Below, in pieces: positions 38,291 to 46,740 of a DNA stretch of 64,000 bases. Positions within the stretch are counted from its first letter, which is position 1; each line of letters begins with the position of its first letter. The stretch is taken from contig CAJMKK010000003.1 of assembly GCA_905214105.1 (NCBI GenBank), forward strand, positions 62,001 through 126,000, in the 5' to 3' direction. This DNA is from an uncultured bacterium (GTDB lineage: Bacteria; Actinomycetota; Coriobacteriia; Coriobacteriales; Coriobacteriaceae). The notes beneath the pieces were generated by a model, which ran no database searches, had not been told where the DNA came from, and worked only from the letters and a program-made list of their open reading frames with translations. A program made the position numbers and the translations under genes.

Positions 38291-38569
38291 GCGGTAAAAC
38301 CATTGGCCAAGAGCAGCGCCCCCAATCCCCGGGGAGCGACCCGCTTGATTAAACTGCTCAGTATTACGTGCTCACGGGCTCACCAAGAACCAAGTAATAA
38401 TCCCAATTTGATAAGAAAATCTTAGATAAACAACTCCCATTAACGTAAATTACATCAAATTATCTTTCGAAATGTCCCAGTAGATATAGCAATCGCCAAC
38501 TCAGGAGTCCACTAGTACACGATTCAGCTGACAAACAAATGACTATACGGCACTATTAACGGATAACTA

Positions 38570-39547
38570 TCACTGTTCATCTACAGGAATATCCAGTTTA
38601 TTCGCCGCGAAAATGCAACGCTCTCTATCCTCTTGAGTCATCCTGCTCCCAAGAATAACTCGCAACGGCTTGCATGGGCGTTGTACATAATTCATCTCAA
38701 GCTCATCTGGCTCTGGTACAAGACAGCCACGAAATTCGTTCTCCCACTCAAACGCACTGCCCTTTCTGTAAATTGCCCGCAGATCACTAAGCATGTCGTC
38801 GCTGCCCACATTAAGACCAAGCATCCTAGCAGCAGTCCAAGCAATTTGGGGGTCGCAATTAAATGGTTTGTCATCATATAAAATTGGCAATATCTCAGTA
38901 CGCATTCCGTTAGCAATATTGCAATTGCAAATAGCTTCTCTGTCGTAAGCAAGAACGAAACCCGCTTGGTTTTCGGAATAAACATTCCACATATTTGAAT
39001 CGCTAGGATTGTCTGTTAGGCACAAAATGCGGCAACAATTTCGGCAGTTATTCTGATGGACTGGAGCAATAAATCCTCCAACAAATAAACGCAAGTTTTT
39101 AACAGCCGAGCGAAAAAGGCTAACTCTCCCCTCATCGGATAGCATCTCGAACTCATCAATTCTTGCTCGATTTAAAGGAACCCCCAGAGCCCCTAAAACA
39201 AACGCAAGTCGTCTAAAATCAATTTGATTAATTATCTCTAACGCTTGTTCATCATCATTGAGATAACTTACGATTTCATCTATACCATTCCAGTTATAGA
39301 TCGGCACCGAGTCGCGCTGATCGCTGAAAACCCTTGGATGAGAAAATGTAACAGTTGCGTTTTCTAGGTCGGCAAAAGCGTATTCAGTTGGAGGACGATA
39401 GCGGTAAAGCATTCGTGGGACGAGAAAAGTCGATAGAGCTTCCAGCTCCTTCCCTGCGGAAACAATGGAAACGCCATCGTTTTGCTTGGCAACGAGATTA
39501 GCCAGCGTCTCCCGATATGTTTCTTTCTGCGTCAAGCTTAGCACCAT
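38570..39547 (-). CDS. DUF2971 family protein
   Basis: The 325-residue protein shows the DUF2971 pattern. LYRYRPPTEYAFADLENATVTFSHPRVFSDQRD is near residue 45, RILCLTDNPSDSNMWNVYSENQAGFVLAYD is in the middle, and the FEWENEFRGCLV segment is near the C-terminus. The biochemical role of the family is not established. Members occur often in defence islands and beside mobile elements. A cluster of cysteines (NNCRNCCRILC) before the central motif could bind metal. The start ATG has only a weak GGAAG upstream. It is transcribed alone on the minus strand. Confidence 0.75.
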   Translation of the reverse strand: MVLSLTQKETYRETLANLVAKQNDGVSIVSAGKELEALSTFLVPRMLYRYRPPTEYAFADLENATVTFSHPRVFSDQRDSVPIYNWNGIDEIVSYLNDDEQALEIINQIDFRRLAFVLGALGVPLNRARIDEFEMLSDEGRVSLFRSAVKNLRLFVGGFIAPVHQNNCRNCCRILCLTDNPSDSNMWNVYSENQAGFVLAYDREAICNCNIANGMRTEILPILYDDKPFNCDPQIAWTAARMLGLNVGSDDMLSDLRAIYRKGSAFEWENEFRGCLVPEPDELEMNYVQRPCKPLRVILGSRMTQEDRERCIFAANKLDIPVDEQ

Positions 39548-40543
39548 GCAATATCGCTTCCCAATCTAGCTAAATTAGATGCAGTTGATTTTATCCAGTG
39601 CAAAAAACTGAATGCGCACACGAAGCAGAAGTCATGTCTATAAACTACCAAAAAATGATTCCGATTGGAACGTACCGGAAATCATAAAAGCTGCCAACAA
39701 TATCTTTAATAGTCTGAGATGACCAGAGATGAAAACATATAGCTATCAAGCAATCTTATCCTCCAATAAAGACGCCAGCTATGACATCGAATTCCCCTCT
39801 CTGTCAGGTGATTTATCAATGACGGAGCGCCGCAGAGACTGCAGAAGCAGTCGAGTATGCAGAAAAGATTTATATGTGCGTGTCAATTAAAAAAGTCTCA
39901 GTTAAAGAAAGTTAATCCAACGATATTGCCGCCCCTTCCAGTAACCCCAGTACAGCCGCAAGGTGCCCCTAGGTCATCTCGCACATTCTAGTGGGTTCCG
40001 TCCGAAACTGAACCTCGAACGCGTCGCACCTATGACTGTCGGCGTGCCTTGTCAGCCCGGTCAACGAGAACCATATGAGGAAGCGGTCAAGCATGCGCGA
40101 GCTCACCGCGCAGAACGGATTCCGATTCAGGCACACTCGCCTACACGGACTCCCCGCCCGAGCCAACAACGGCATCGACCGGATAAACTACAAGGTCAGG
40201 CAAAGGGTGAGGTTCGTCAGCACCTTCATCGATGGAAACTCGGTCCCATGCTCGTCACAGCAAGGTTCGTGCGCACCGTTGAGCACGAGCGGATAAAGAG
40301 GAGGTATCTGGAAATGACAAAGTCGGAAGAGATCGACGAACTGAAGACAAGAATAAGGGCTAGGGCATCGGACAGAGCGAGACTGGCTCAATCAATTATC
40401 GAAAGAATCTTGGCGGCACCTACAACCACTCGGAGAATTTAAGCATTTAAAAAATCACATTAATTTGAGCAAATGCAGTCATCAGGTCAGAAAAGTAACG
40501 CAGTAGCAATGCAAGCGCTGAATATGCAAGGAGCGAATCAAAA
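39548..40543. other. Gene-poor stretch with a decayed transposase-like fragment
   Basis: The AT-rich part (39548-39940) shows nothing. From about 39960 to 40440 the sequence is more GC-rich. Read in shifting plus-strand frames it gives TRLHGLPARANNGIDRINYKVRQR, similar in layout to the LP-x-NN-x-IE-x-N motif near the end of IS1249/IS256-like transposases, and then VEHERIKRRYLEMTKSEEIDELKTR. The frame is broken at least once, so at most it is a remnant. Confidence 0.35.
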
Positions 40544-41068
40544 TTGAAAGATAAAAACACCACAATCCCCTTTGGAGCCGATGAAATTATGTACTCATTC
40601 CTCAAATCAAACGGTGCTCCCTTAACAGATAGCGAATTGAAAAGGATAAAACATACTGAATCACTGAAGGATTTAATGGCCCTTGGCTATATTCGACATG
40701 AGCACTCAAACGTTTTCCTGACATTGCAAGGCAGAATGGCTCTTCGACAATTTGACGAAGAACATAAGAGTGAATCTAACAAAGAATCCGCAAACGTTTT
40801 CAGTATTATCATTAGTGTGCTGGCAATTTTAGTATCTATGCTAAACACAGTTGCGGGATTAGTTAAAAACGACGCAACCGTCAATTATGCCTCAATCAAT
40901 TTATTCACTAATATGCTTAGCGCACTTGAAGTACTGCTAATCGGATTTTTTGTCTCTAAAAATATATTGCCCTCGGTAAAGTACTTTAGATTCCACCCTG
41001 TAGCTCGAGTCTTATTTGGAACGATGGCAGCGGTACTATTATATTTTATTGTTCAACGCTTTGGATAG
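40544..41068 (+). CDS. Hypothetical protein: winged-helix-like N-terminus with three membrane helices (174 aa)
   Basis: A TTG start at 40544 has AAGGAG ten bases upstream. Residues 1-75 look like a small winged-helix domain (EIMYSFLKSNGAPLTDSELKRI, LKDLMALGYIRHE, VFLTLQGRMALRQF). Three hydrophobic helices follow (about 85-110, 118-140, 150-172). The family is unknown to me. The last 22 bases overlap a decayed transposase on the other strand, so the original C-terminus may have been replaced by the insertion. It is the only plus-strand intact gene in this part of the island. Confidence 0.55.
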   Translation: MKDKNTTIPFGADEIMYSFLKSNGAPLTDSELKRIKHTESLKDLMALGYIRHEHSNVFLTLQGRMALRQFDEEHKSESNKESANVFSIIISVLAILVSMLNTVAGLVKNDATVNYASINLFTNMLSALEVLLIGFFVSKNILPSVKYFRFHPVARVLFGTMAAVLLYFIVQRFG

Positions 41069-41240
41069 CAGATGGTACCCCATCCACCCTAAGCTGCGAA
41101 AGGCTTTCACGGACCTCAGCACATGGTACATCGCTTTTAGTGGTCGGGTCCAACCTCTCGTGGACCCTGTTGACCCGCAAAAGGCGAACGTACCAGTCGA
41201 GGTAGGCCTGCAGTTTCTTAGGAAACATACTCGTGAGGCA
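41046..41240 (-). pseudogene. Transposase C-terminal remnant, minus strand
   Basis: The minus strand encodes MFPKKLQAYLDWYVRLLRVNR, then VHERLDPTTKSDVPCAEVRESL, ending at a stop at 41046. It aligns with the plus-strand fragment at 42215-42350 (MSPRNTQAHPDWRVGLFRVQQ then ACGRWDPTARVVRH), so both derive from one transposase family. The family name is uncertain. No N-terminal part remains. Confidence 0.5.
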
Positions 41241-41264
41241 CCATGGGAAGTGTCTTTGCCACGA

Positions 41265-41657
41265 GCAGAGAGCTGCTGCCCGAGGGCGGCGGCGATCCTC
41301 GAGGAGGCCGAGCCGGACGCGCTGGCCTACCTCGACTTCCCGCCAACCCACTGGAAGCGCCTGCGCACCAACAATGTCCAGGAGCGGACCAACCGAGAGA
41401 TAAAGCGCAGGTCGCGCGTCGTGCAGGTGTTCCCGTCAACGGGCTCGCTGGTGCGGCTCGCGGGCGCGGTCATGTGCGAGCAGGACGAGATATGGCAGGA
41501 GTCCAGATACTTCTCGGAGGCAAAGATGAGGGAGCTCTACGACGAGGGCCGCACGCGTGGAATCGACGGGACGGTCGACTGGGAGCGGCTGGAGGCGGAG
41601 GCCAGGAAGATGATCGAATCCGGCCTCGAGCTTGCGGACAGGATCGAGGCGGCATAG
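41265..41657 (+). pseudogene. IS256-family (Mutator) transposase, 3' remnant
   Basis: The plus strand encodes the C-terminal third of an IS256-type transposase. AAILEEAEPDALAYLDFPP is followed by HWKRLRTNNVQERTNREIKRR, the conserved R-T-x-N-x-x-E-R-x-N-x-E-I-R-R block with the last catalytic glutamate, and then SRVVQVFPSTGSLVRL. The two upstream catalytic aspartates are missing. It is GC-rich within an AT-rich island and ends at a stop at 41657. Confidence 0.8.
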
Positions 41658-41713
41658 GATATCAACCGTGTTCCAGGTTCCCGGACGCCGGGCCGACTCG
41701 TTTCGGATCGGGC

Positions 41714-41742
41714 GCTGCACCAACTTTCTCGACACTACCCTC
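41714..41742 (+). repeat. Probable right terminal inverted repeat of the IS256-family remnant
   Basis: The sequence CACCAACTTTCTCGACACTA (41718-41737), read outward as TAGTGTCGAGAAAGTTGGTG, has the TGTC...AAAGTTGGTG pattern of IS256-family ends. It lies about 60 bases past the transposase stop. No matching left end was found in the window, consistent with a deletion. Confidence 0.5.
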
Positions 41743-42010
41743 GAAAAGATTGACTACGAAGGTCACCTGTCTCAAATTGACGGCGAAGATCATCTGACAT
41801 TAGCGGCGCACCTTCTCAGAAGATCATGCCAAGCGTTTGCGTTAAAAACCAAAGAGATTCTCGGATACAAGGCATTAATTAACAAAGGATACAACGGAAA
41901 GGGTCACTATGTATTTTGCCAAGCTGACTTGGAAGGTAGAATTGCGTTAATTGATGCCCGAGGAGTAACGACAAGTTACGATAAATTCATACCCAAGCGC
42001 CCACCCGGAA
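41743..42010 (+). pseudogene. AT-rich gene fragment between insertion remnants
   Basis: An open stretch encodes KIDYEGHLSQIDGEDHLTLA and later LGYKALINKGYNGKGHYVFC, then QADLEGRIALIDARGVTTSY. It has normal-looking protein composition and AT-rich codons like the island, but no start or end of its own, being fused to insertion-sequence remnants on both sides. It is probably the surviving middle of an island gene. I do not recognise the family. Confidence 0.35.
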
Positions 42011-42400
42011 CTTTGTTTGATGACAATCCCTCCGGGCGGGCGTTCGTACGTGCGCCGAAACGCCCGGGATATGGCGCACGGCACGCTAGCCAAGGATGGC
42101 GGGGTCGAGAGTGAGGCGCACGGGGCAAACGTCAACGACCCAGTCCGCCTGGAGCGGATGGAGATAGTGAACGACCTGTGCTCGAGGCTGAAGCGCTGCC
42201 TTTGGCGCTACTCGGGAATGTCGCCGCGGAACACCCAGGCGCATCCCGACTGGCGCGTTGGCCTCTTCCGGGTCCAACAGGCGTGCGGTAGATGGGACCC
42301 GACCGCAAGGGTCGTACGCCATATCCCGATGGCCGACGCGACCTACCACAGCTTGGGGCAGGTGCTACATCACCCGTTATCTAAACTGCACAATCTGATC
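42011..42400 (+). pseudogene. Transposase C-terminal remnant, plus strand
   Basis: The sequence encodes VNDLCSRLKRCLWRYSGMSP, then RNTQAHPDWRVGLFRVQQACGR and WDPTARVVRHIPMADATYHS. It is homologous to the minus-strand fragment at 41046. GC content is high. The two copies in inverted orientation may mark the ends of a former composite insertion. Confidence 0.45.
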
Positions 42401-43078
42401 CTAAATGTCCTCTCTTGATTCCATTGCGCCTCGCCAAGCCGGTAGGAGCGTTCTAGAAAATTCACTTTCTGTTAGCGTCAAGACGTCCTTCACGCAAAAT
42501 CCTTTTAATTTGTCCGAAAGCCCAAAGCGTGCCTTTTTCCTAATCGAGTCGGAAATCAGCTTTGACGCCGACTGATTCGTCGGCTCATTCTTGTTTCCGT
42601 TGTACACCAAAACAAAAACGCAGTGCTCGCGAAACCAACTTGTTCTCTTTCCCCATAAATCCGAACAGATCAAAACGCTGTCCTTGCATTTCTCAACGAG
42701 AGCGTCCCTCTGGCCAAGATTGATGCCGAGCTCTTCATCAAGCTTTGAATTAAGCCTCTTTCCCAGCCCCTTCGTCAGACTACCGTTTTTGAATTCAATT
42801 AGATATAACGTTTCCCGGTCACAATATAGTGCATCAGCAGAGCGCGGAAGATCCATTCGCCTATTAACTCTTTTGCAGTAGCTCTCGGTAACGGAGTCAA
42901 AATTAACAATAGAGAAGTCGTCATCAACTAGGGAAGACTCCCCATCTTTAGATGTTTTGGATACTGAGGACATGCAGTCCTTTAGAATACAGGTTCTGCA
43001 ACGGACACACTCATCACCGTCATCATGCACCTCGGGAGTCTTCGGATGCGGGCAGGAAATGCACAAGTCGCTACTCAA
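42401..43078 (-). CDS. Putative PD-(D/E)xK nuclease with cysteine-rich N-terminus, coupled to an ATPase
   Basis: A TTG start at 43078 (GGGAGGAG seven bases upstream) overlaps the ATPase stop by eight bases, so the two are translationally coupled. The 225-residue protein begins with six cysteines (C6-x2-C9, C24-x2-C27-x2-C30-x4-C35) that could hold zinc or an iron-sulfur cluster. Residues 80-100 read SADALYCDRETLYLIEFKNGS, where Asp82 and the E95-F-K97 pair fit a PD-(D/E)xK nuclease core, followed by a helical LGKRLNSKLDEEL segment and a strand HCVFVLVYNGN. I know no named family. The pairing suggests an ATPase-nuclease defence system. Confidence 0.65.
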   Translation of the reverse strand: MSSDLCISCPHPKTPEVHDDGDECVRCRTCILKDCMSSVSKTSKDGESSLVDDDFSIVNFDSVTESYCKRVNRRMDLPRSADALYCDRETLYLIEFKNGSLTKGLGKRLNSKLDEELGINLGQRDALVEKCKDSVLICSDLWGKRTSWFREHCVFVLVYNGNKNEPTNQSASKLISDSIRKKARFGLSDKLKGFCVKDVLTLTESEFSRTLLPAWRGAMESREDI

Positions 43079-44369
43079 GACCGCACTCCTCCCTCTCAAG
43101 AATATCAAAAGGAGCTGCTAACTTCTCATAGGCCACTTCCGTTGAGCGGGTTATGTCGGTCAAACGAGAGCGTCCATCGGCGCAGGTTTCCGCAAGATAG
43201 TATGAGCACAATCCATCAATTCCGTACTTTTTAGAATACACTTCGATCGCATTCAAGAAATATGGACTATGGGTACTCATCAAGACATGCATTCCGAGCT
43301 CCTTCTGGAGCAGCACGATTATCTCGGCAAAGGCAAGCTGCCATGCGGGATGAAGATGAATCTCAGGCTCATCGAGGATAATGGTTCCTCCGGCTTCAAG
43401 CGCCCCAGACTTCAAGAGCACCTTCATGATAGCGAACGTCTTCAAGCCGGCAGAAAGGTTGCCTGGCTCTAGCCCTCGAACAAAACCCCCTTCAAGATAT
43501 ATAAGGTGATCGCGACTGCCGCTCTTCTCGAAATGACCCGGACATAAGGAGACGACTTTCTCCATAAGGACGTTCAGGTGCCGTTCCATTGCAATTTCGT
43601 CGAATAGCGAGGACTCTTTGTCATCGTTGCGGATGGTAGACCTAATCAGGTCTTGGCGAAGCTCCTCCTGATGCCCAAGTAGAGTTCTGGAACGAAAAGC
43701 GGAGCCGTAGGGGCCCGCGAGCGAGTCAATCAGGAACGGATCGTCTAGATAATGCGCCCTGAATCGCAAGGTTCTTCTGTCGCACACCTCCGTTACCTCA
43801 TCACCTGCGATTGAGAAAAGCGTAGAAGAGCCCTTTATCTGGAGCTCGACTCTTCCGGATTCATCGTCGAAAACAGAATTTATCTGGCCGTTGAACTCGC
43901 TTCGGAATCTGTTTGTCGCAATTGCACGGAACGCTTCGTCATCGGAAATATCCATGATCTCGATAATTTGATCTGCGACTCCTGCCACACCATTCGTGAA
44001 ATCGGATTCAATTTCACGAGAGATTTCCTTCCCGTAATAGTCCTTTATCTCATCAATTAGTTCATCTCTCGTGTACTTACCCGAAAAAACCCTATCGATA
44101 AAATCGGATATTCTTCCAGCACTTCGCCTGTGGCGAGGCGTGGAACCGAAAGGACCGCCTATATAAGCCTTTCTGAGAGCACGCTCAACGCTATAGCGCC
44201 TCATGCGATCGATTTTATTTTCAGAATCGGACATACTGTTGAACGCCGCATAGAGAGCTTTCCCGACCGTGCTTTTTCCCGTTCCGTTCTCTCCTGCGAC
44301 TACGGCAATACCATCAATTTCAACATCAGCCTCAGCAACTCTACCGATGTTTTTCACATTGATTTTCAT
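43071..44369 (-). CDS. AAA/SMC-like ATPase of a candidate defence pair
   Basis: The 432-residue protein has an ABC-type ATPase head split by a helical insert. MKINVKNIGRVAEADVEIDG leads to Walker A GENGTGKST (residues 26-34). A coiled region follows, then the signature-like LSAGLKTFAIMK, Walker B GTIILDEPEIHLHP, and the switch MSTHSPYFLNAIEVYS. This is the AAA_21/OLD-type arrangement found in Septu PtuA, AbiL and similar systems. No TOPRIM domain follows. The partner encoded next in the operon looks like a nuclease. Ribosome binding is weak (GGTGA). Its upstream neighbour is an unknown 159-residue protein 135 bases away. Confidence 0.82.
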   Translation of the reverse strand: MKINVKNIGRVAEADVEIDGIAVVAGENGTGKSTVGKALYAAFNSMSDSENKIDRMRRYSVERALRKAYIGGPFGSTPRHRRSAGRISDFIDRVFSGKYTRDELIDEIKDYYGKEISREIESDFTNGVAGVADQIIEIMDISDDEAFRAIATNRFRSEFNGQINSVFDDESGRVELQIKGSSTLFSIAGDEVTEVCDRRTLRFRAHYLDDPFLIDSLAGPYGSAFRSRTLLGHQEELRQDLIRSTIRNDDKESSLFDEIAMERHLNVLMEKVVSLCPGHFEKSGSRDHLIYLEGGFVRGLEPGNLSAGLKTFAIMKVLLKSGALEAGGTIILDEPEIHLHPAWQLAFAEIIVLLQKELGMHVLMSTHSPYFLNAIEVYSKKYGIDGLCSYYLAETCADGRSRLTDITRSTEVAYEKLAAPFDILEREECGLE

Positions 44370-44504
44370 TGCATGTCACCAGCTCTCAACTTGATATATA
44401 CAGTGCTTAGATTATCGCACAGAGAAATTGGCTTCTAAGGGACGCCCCTAATGAGGAGTGCACAAAAGATGCCATTTAATTATGCAAAGAAAGGTAGGGC
44501 ACTT

Positions 44505-44984
44505 CTAAAACCTGCGGCTACCAAAAACTGCCTTGACGCTAGGATTTTCAATGTTAATCAAACTGTTCCCAATTGCACAAACAAGATCATCTATCTCATC
44601 CTTTGAGAAGCAGTCAATAGCTTCCATTTGCTTCAGCTGCTCATAAATGCTGTCAAGAAATTCCTTCTTCGTTAGGCTTTTGTCGAAATACAGATCTTTA
44701 TTCTCTTCTCGTACTACTGGATTTTCAGAGTTTCTAATAAAATAGAAACAGTTACGAATATTGTTCCCGTGAAGAAACACGTCGATAAAATCGGCGTCTG
44801 ACATGTTATTTAATGGCCCTGGATCACGCACGTAGAGAAACGACACCGCCTCTCCAGCAACAAATCTATCATAGGATTCACAATATTCACCGCGAAAAAA
44901 ACCGGGCCGCATGGTCAAGTTATGAATGCACGGCTTTATTTTGTTAATAAGCTCTTTTCTGAAATCATCAGATGAATTATTCAT
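44505..44984 (-). CDS. Hypothetical island protein (159 aa)
   Basis: I do not recognise the family. It is an acidic, soluble, alpha/beta-looking protein with MRPGFFRGEYCESYDRFVAGE, YVRDPGPLNN and FLHGNNIRNCFYFIRNSENP, and a helical C-terminal half (KKEFLDSIYEQLKQMEAI). AGAGGGGGCCC precedes the ATG. It lies 43 bases after the DUF3307 gene and before the ATPase, so it may be part of either transcript unit. Confidence 0.65.
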   Translation of the reverse strand: MNNSSDDFRKELINKIKPCIHNLTMRPGFFRGEYCESYDRFVAGEAVSFLYVRDPGPLNNMSDADFIDVFLHGNNIRNCFYFIRNSENPVVREENKDLYFDKSLTKKEFLDSIYEQLKQMEAIDCFSKDEIDDLVCAIGNSLINIENPSVKAVFGSRRF

Positions 44985-45027
44985 GGGCCCCCTCTCAGTC
45001 CTTCTCCTATTAACGCTTTTATTAGCA

Positions 45028-45774
45028 TCAGCAACCAGCGCTATTAAACAAGTACATAAATAAGACCGCAGAAGCCATTGCTAGAAACACGCTCGCCAAT
45101 GAACCCAGCAAATAAACCTCAGCGAAATCCTTGTCACTTTCCAGCTGTTTAAAGCGCGCGATACTTTTTGCAGTAAAAATAAATGCAATAGCCGAATATT
45201 GGTTCAGCAGAGAAAGCGCCGCGACAATCAGTCTTTCAAATATTCCAATCCACTTGCCTGAATGTGCATTTGATGTGCACGCCGACTGCTCCGTACCAGG
45301 GTTTCGGAGAAATTGGAGGACCTTGGCAATAGCGATGCTGCAGGGGCGTCCGCAAAAGCACAATGTCGAAACCCAAGAGAGCTCAGCTCCACGGTTGCCC
45401 AAGAGATTCGAAGCAATTGGCCGCATGACCCAGAGGTGACAACATAGAACGCTCAACATAAACAAAAGTACAATATGCAGCATCTGATCGATCAAAAAAC
45501 TACCAACCGGTGAGAGATCAAGCCCTGCAATCTTTCTTCTCAGGCTGCCATCGATAAACCAGTGTGAAAGAGCAAATACTGCAAAGGACGCAGCCGTGGC
45601 GGCTACACTCGCCTCAAACAGAAGAGCTACTGTTGCTGCGGCGCCGGCCGCGTAAATTAAACAGTGCAGACCAAGGGCAATTCTATTGCTATCCTTCTTA
45701 TCTGCCATCTTATTCGTCTGAAAATAAAAATCGAACAGCATGTGGAATAGAAGGAAACACCCGAACACCCTCAT
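45028..45774 (-). CDS. DUF3307 family membrane protein
   Basis: The 248-residue polytopic membrane protein starts FGCFLLFHMLFDFYFQTNKMADKK, the DUF3307 signature (H-x3-D-F-x2-Q-T, then a lysine). A histidine in the second helix region (LGLHCLIYAAG) and FALSHWFIDGSLR follow. About six hydrophobic helices are seen in all. The function of the family is unknown. Its ATG overlaps the satD stop (ATGA), so the two are translationally coupled, as SatD and DUF3307 genes often are. Confidence 0.8.
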   Translation of the reverse strand: MRVFGCFLLFHMLFDFYFQTNKMADKKDSNRIALGLHCLIYAAGAAATVALLFEASVAATAASFAVFALSHWFIDGSLRRKIAGLDLSPVGSFLIDQMLHIVLLFMLSVLCCHLWVMRPIASNLLGNRGAELSWVSTLCFCGRPCSIAIAKVLQFLRNPGTEQSACTSNAHSGKWIGIFERLIVAALSLLNQYSAIAFIFTAKSIARFKQLESDKDFAEVYLLGSLASVFLAMASAVLFMYLFNSAGC

Positions 45775-46589
45775 GACGGCTCCATTTCATTAAGGAAATG
45801 AACGGCGAAAGCAGCCAGCTCTCTTTCTCTTACAACGTTCGCGAGCCTAAGGCTTTTCTCGAGCCCCTGCCTCGTCTTCCCCATCGCAACACCCATTTGT
45901 CCCGCAAGCCCTACATGACTAGCCCTGATGCTATCTACGTTGAGGTTGAGAGAGCTGCCCAACGCCACTGGCGCGCAATCGCTCGGATTGCTTTTAGCGC
46001 CGTACTTTTTGCCTATACGCGCCTCGATTAGCTCAGCATACCTTTTGCTCAAAGTCGCGTCTCTGTCATCATGCAGCATAAGCGGTCGCAGTAATTCAAC
46101 AACCTCACAGTAATTACGCTGCGACTCGTTTCTGCGATCAATTATTTCTAGACAACCCGCCGCGCACAGTTCCTTCTCGCGCGAAACGCCCGAAACATCA
46201 ATGATCTTTAAATCGCTGTACTTATCCTTTTCAGACTCAGCAATTGCTCTACGCGCACAATGGTATGCTGACCCGTCTTGTTCCGTCGACAATGCGGACT
46301 GCATCCGAGTTTTCCATTCTCCCACTCCAATACCGCCCCTAAGATCAACCGTCTGGACGAGTATCTTAATAAATCTGTATGCCAAGAATGCGCCAGCCGT
46401 ACTACGAAATAGACCCTGCAATTCATCGCCCGCACTAAACATAAGCGGCATTTCGAGCTCAGTTTTAAACAGCTCGTTTGTGCAGTCCATAGCGTTCGCA
46501 AGATCTTCCTGCGCGCTTTGCCTCCTACTGTCCGAAAGACATCTCGAATGTCTCATATCAACCATGAGGGCCGAATATCTATTGTTCAT
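45771..46589 (-). CDS. SatD family protein
   Basis: The 272-residue protein fits the SatD family: YSALMVDMRHSRCL at the N-terminus, FSAGDELQGLF, and RGGIGVGEWKT, a nucleotide-cyclase-like layout. The C-terminal 45 residues (SHVGLAGQMGVAMGKTRQGL, then EKSLRLANVVRERELAAF) look like a helix-turn-helix. The ATG at 46589 has AAAGGAAG upstream. A TATAAT box lies on the minus strand 23-28 bases before the start codon, with a 17-bp palindrome exactly abutting it. Autoregulation through these sites is an inference. Confidence 0.8.
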   Translation of the reverse strand: MNNRYSALMVDMRHSRCLSDSRRQSAQEDLANAMDCTNELFKTELEMPLMFSAGDELQGLFRSTAGAFLAYRFIKILVQTVDLRGGIGVGEWKTRMQSALSTEQDGSAYHCARRAIAESEKDKYSDLKIIDVSGVSREKELCAAGCLEIIDRRNESQRNYCEVVELLRPLMLHDDRDATLSKRYAELIEARIGKKYGAKSNPSDCAPVALGSSLNLNVDSIRASHVGLAGQMGVAMGKTRQGLEKSLRLANVVRERELAAFAVHFLNEMEPS

Positions 46590-46611
46590 CAGGCTTCCTT
46601 TCCTCATGGCG

Positions 46612-46617
46612 ATTATA
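46612..46617 (-). promoter_or_regulatory. Extended -10 promoter of satD
   Basis: The minus strand reads TGCTATAAT, an extended -10 (TGn-TATAAT). Its TG is supplied by the end of the palindrome at 46618-46634. No good -35 is visible, so repression or activation through the palindromes is likely. Confidence 0.55.
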
Positions 46618-46692
46618 GCAACTATTTTAGTTGCTTTCGCTCATTTGCAACGGTTTTAGTTTCTTCATGGCGGATGCAACTGAAATCGTTGC
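46618..46692. promoter_or_regulatory. Array of three 17-bp palindromes at exact 29-bp spacing
   Basis: Three sites of form GCAAC-N7-GTTGC start at 46618 (GCAACTATTTTAGTTGC), 46647 (GCAACGGTTTTAGTTTC, one mismatch) and 46676 (GCAACTGAAATCGTTGC). The starts are exactly 29 bases apart. They fill the space between divergent TATAAT boxes for satD and the plus-strand GT2 gene. The regular spacing fits cooperative binding of a dimeric repressor. Confidence 0.75.
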
Positions 46693-46704
46693 GTTGTAAT
46701 AGGC

Positions 46705-46710
46705 TATAAT
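46705..46710 (+). promoter_or_regulatory. Candidate -10 box of the plus-strand GT2 gene
   Basis: TATAAT lies 30 bases before the ATG at 46741 and 12 bases after the third palindrome. The -35 position is covered by that palindrome and is not consensus. Confidence 0.45.
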
Positions 46711-46740
46711 TCTTCCAAATCGCCTAGAGAAAGTGTTTAA

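Noticed and set aside
40544..41068. A phage holin or lysis protein reading for the 174-residue membrane protein
   Set aside because: The winged-helix-like N-terminus and three helices do not fit holins, and no phage genes are nearby.
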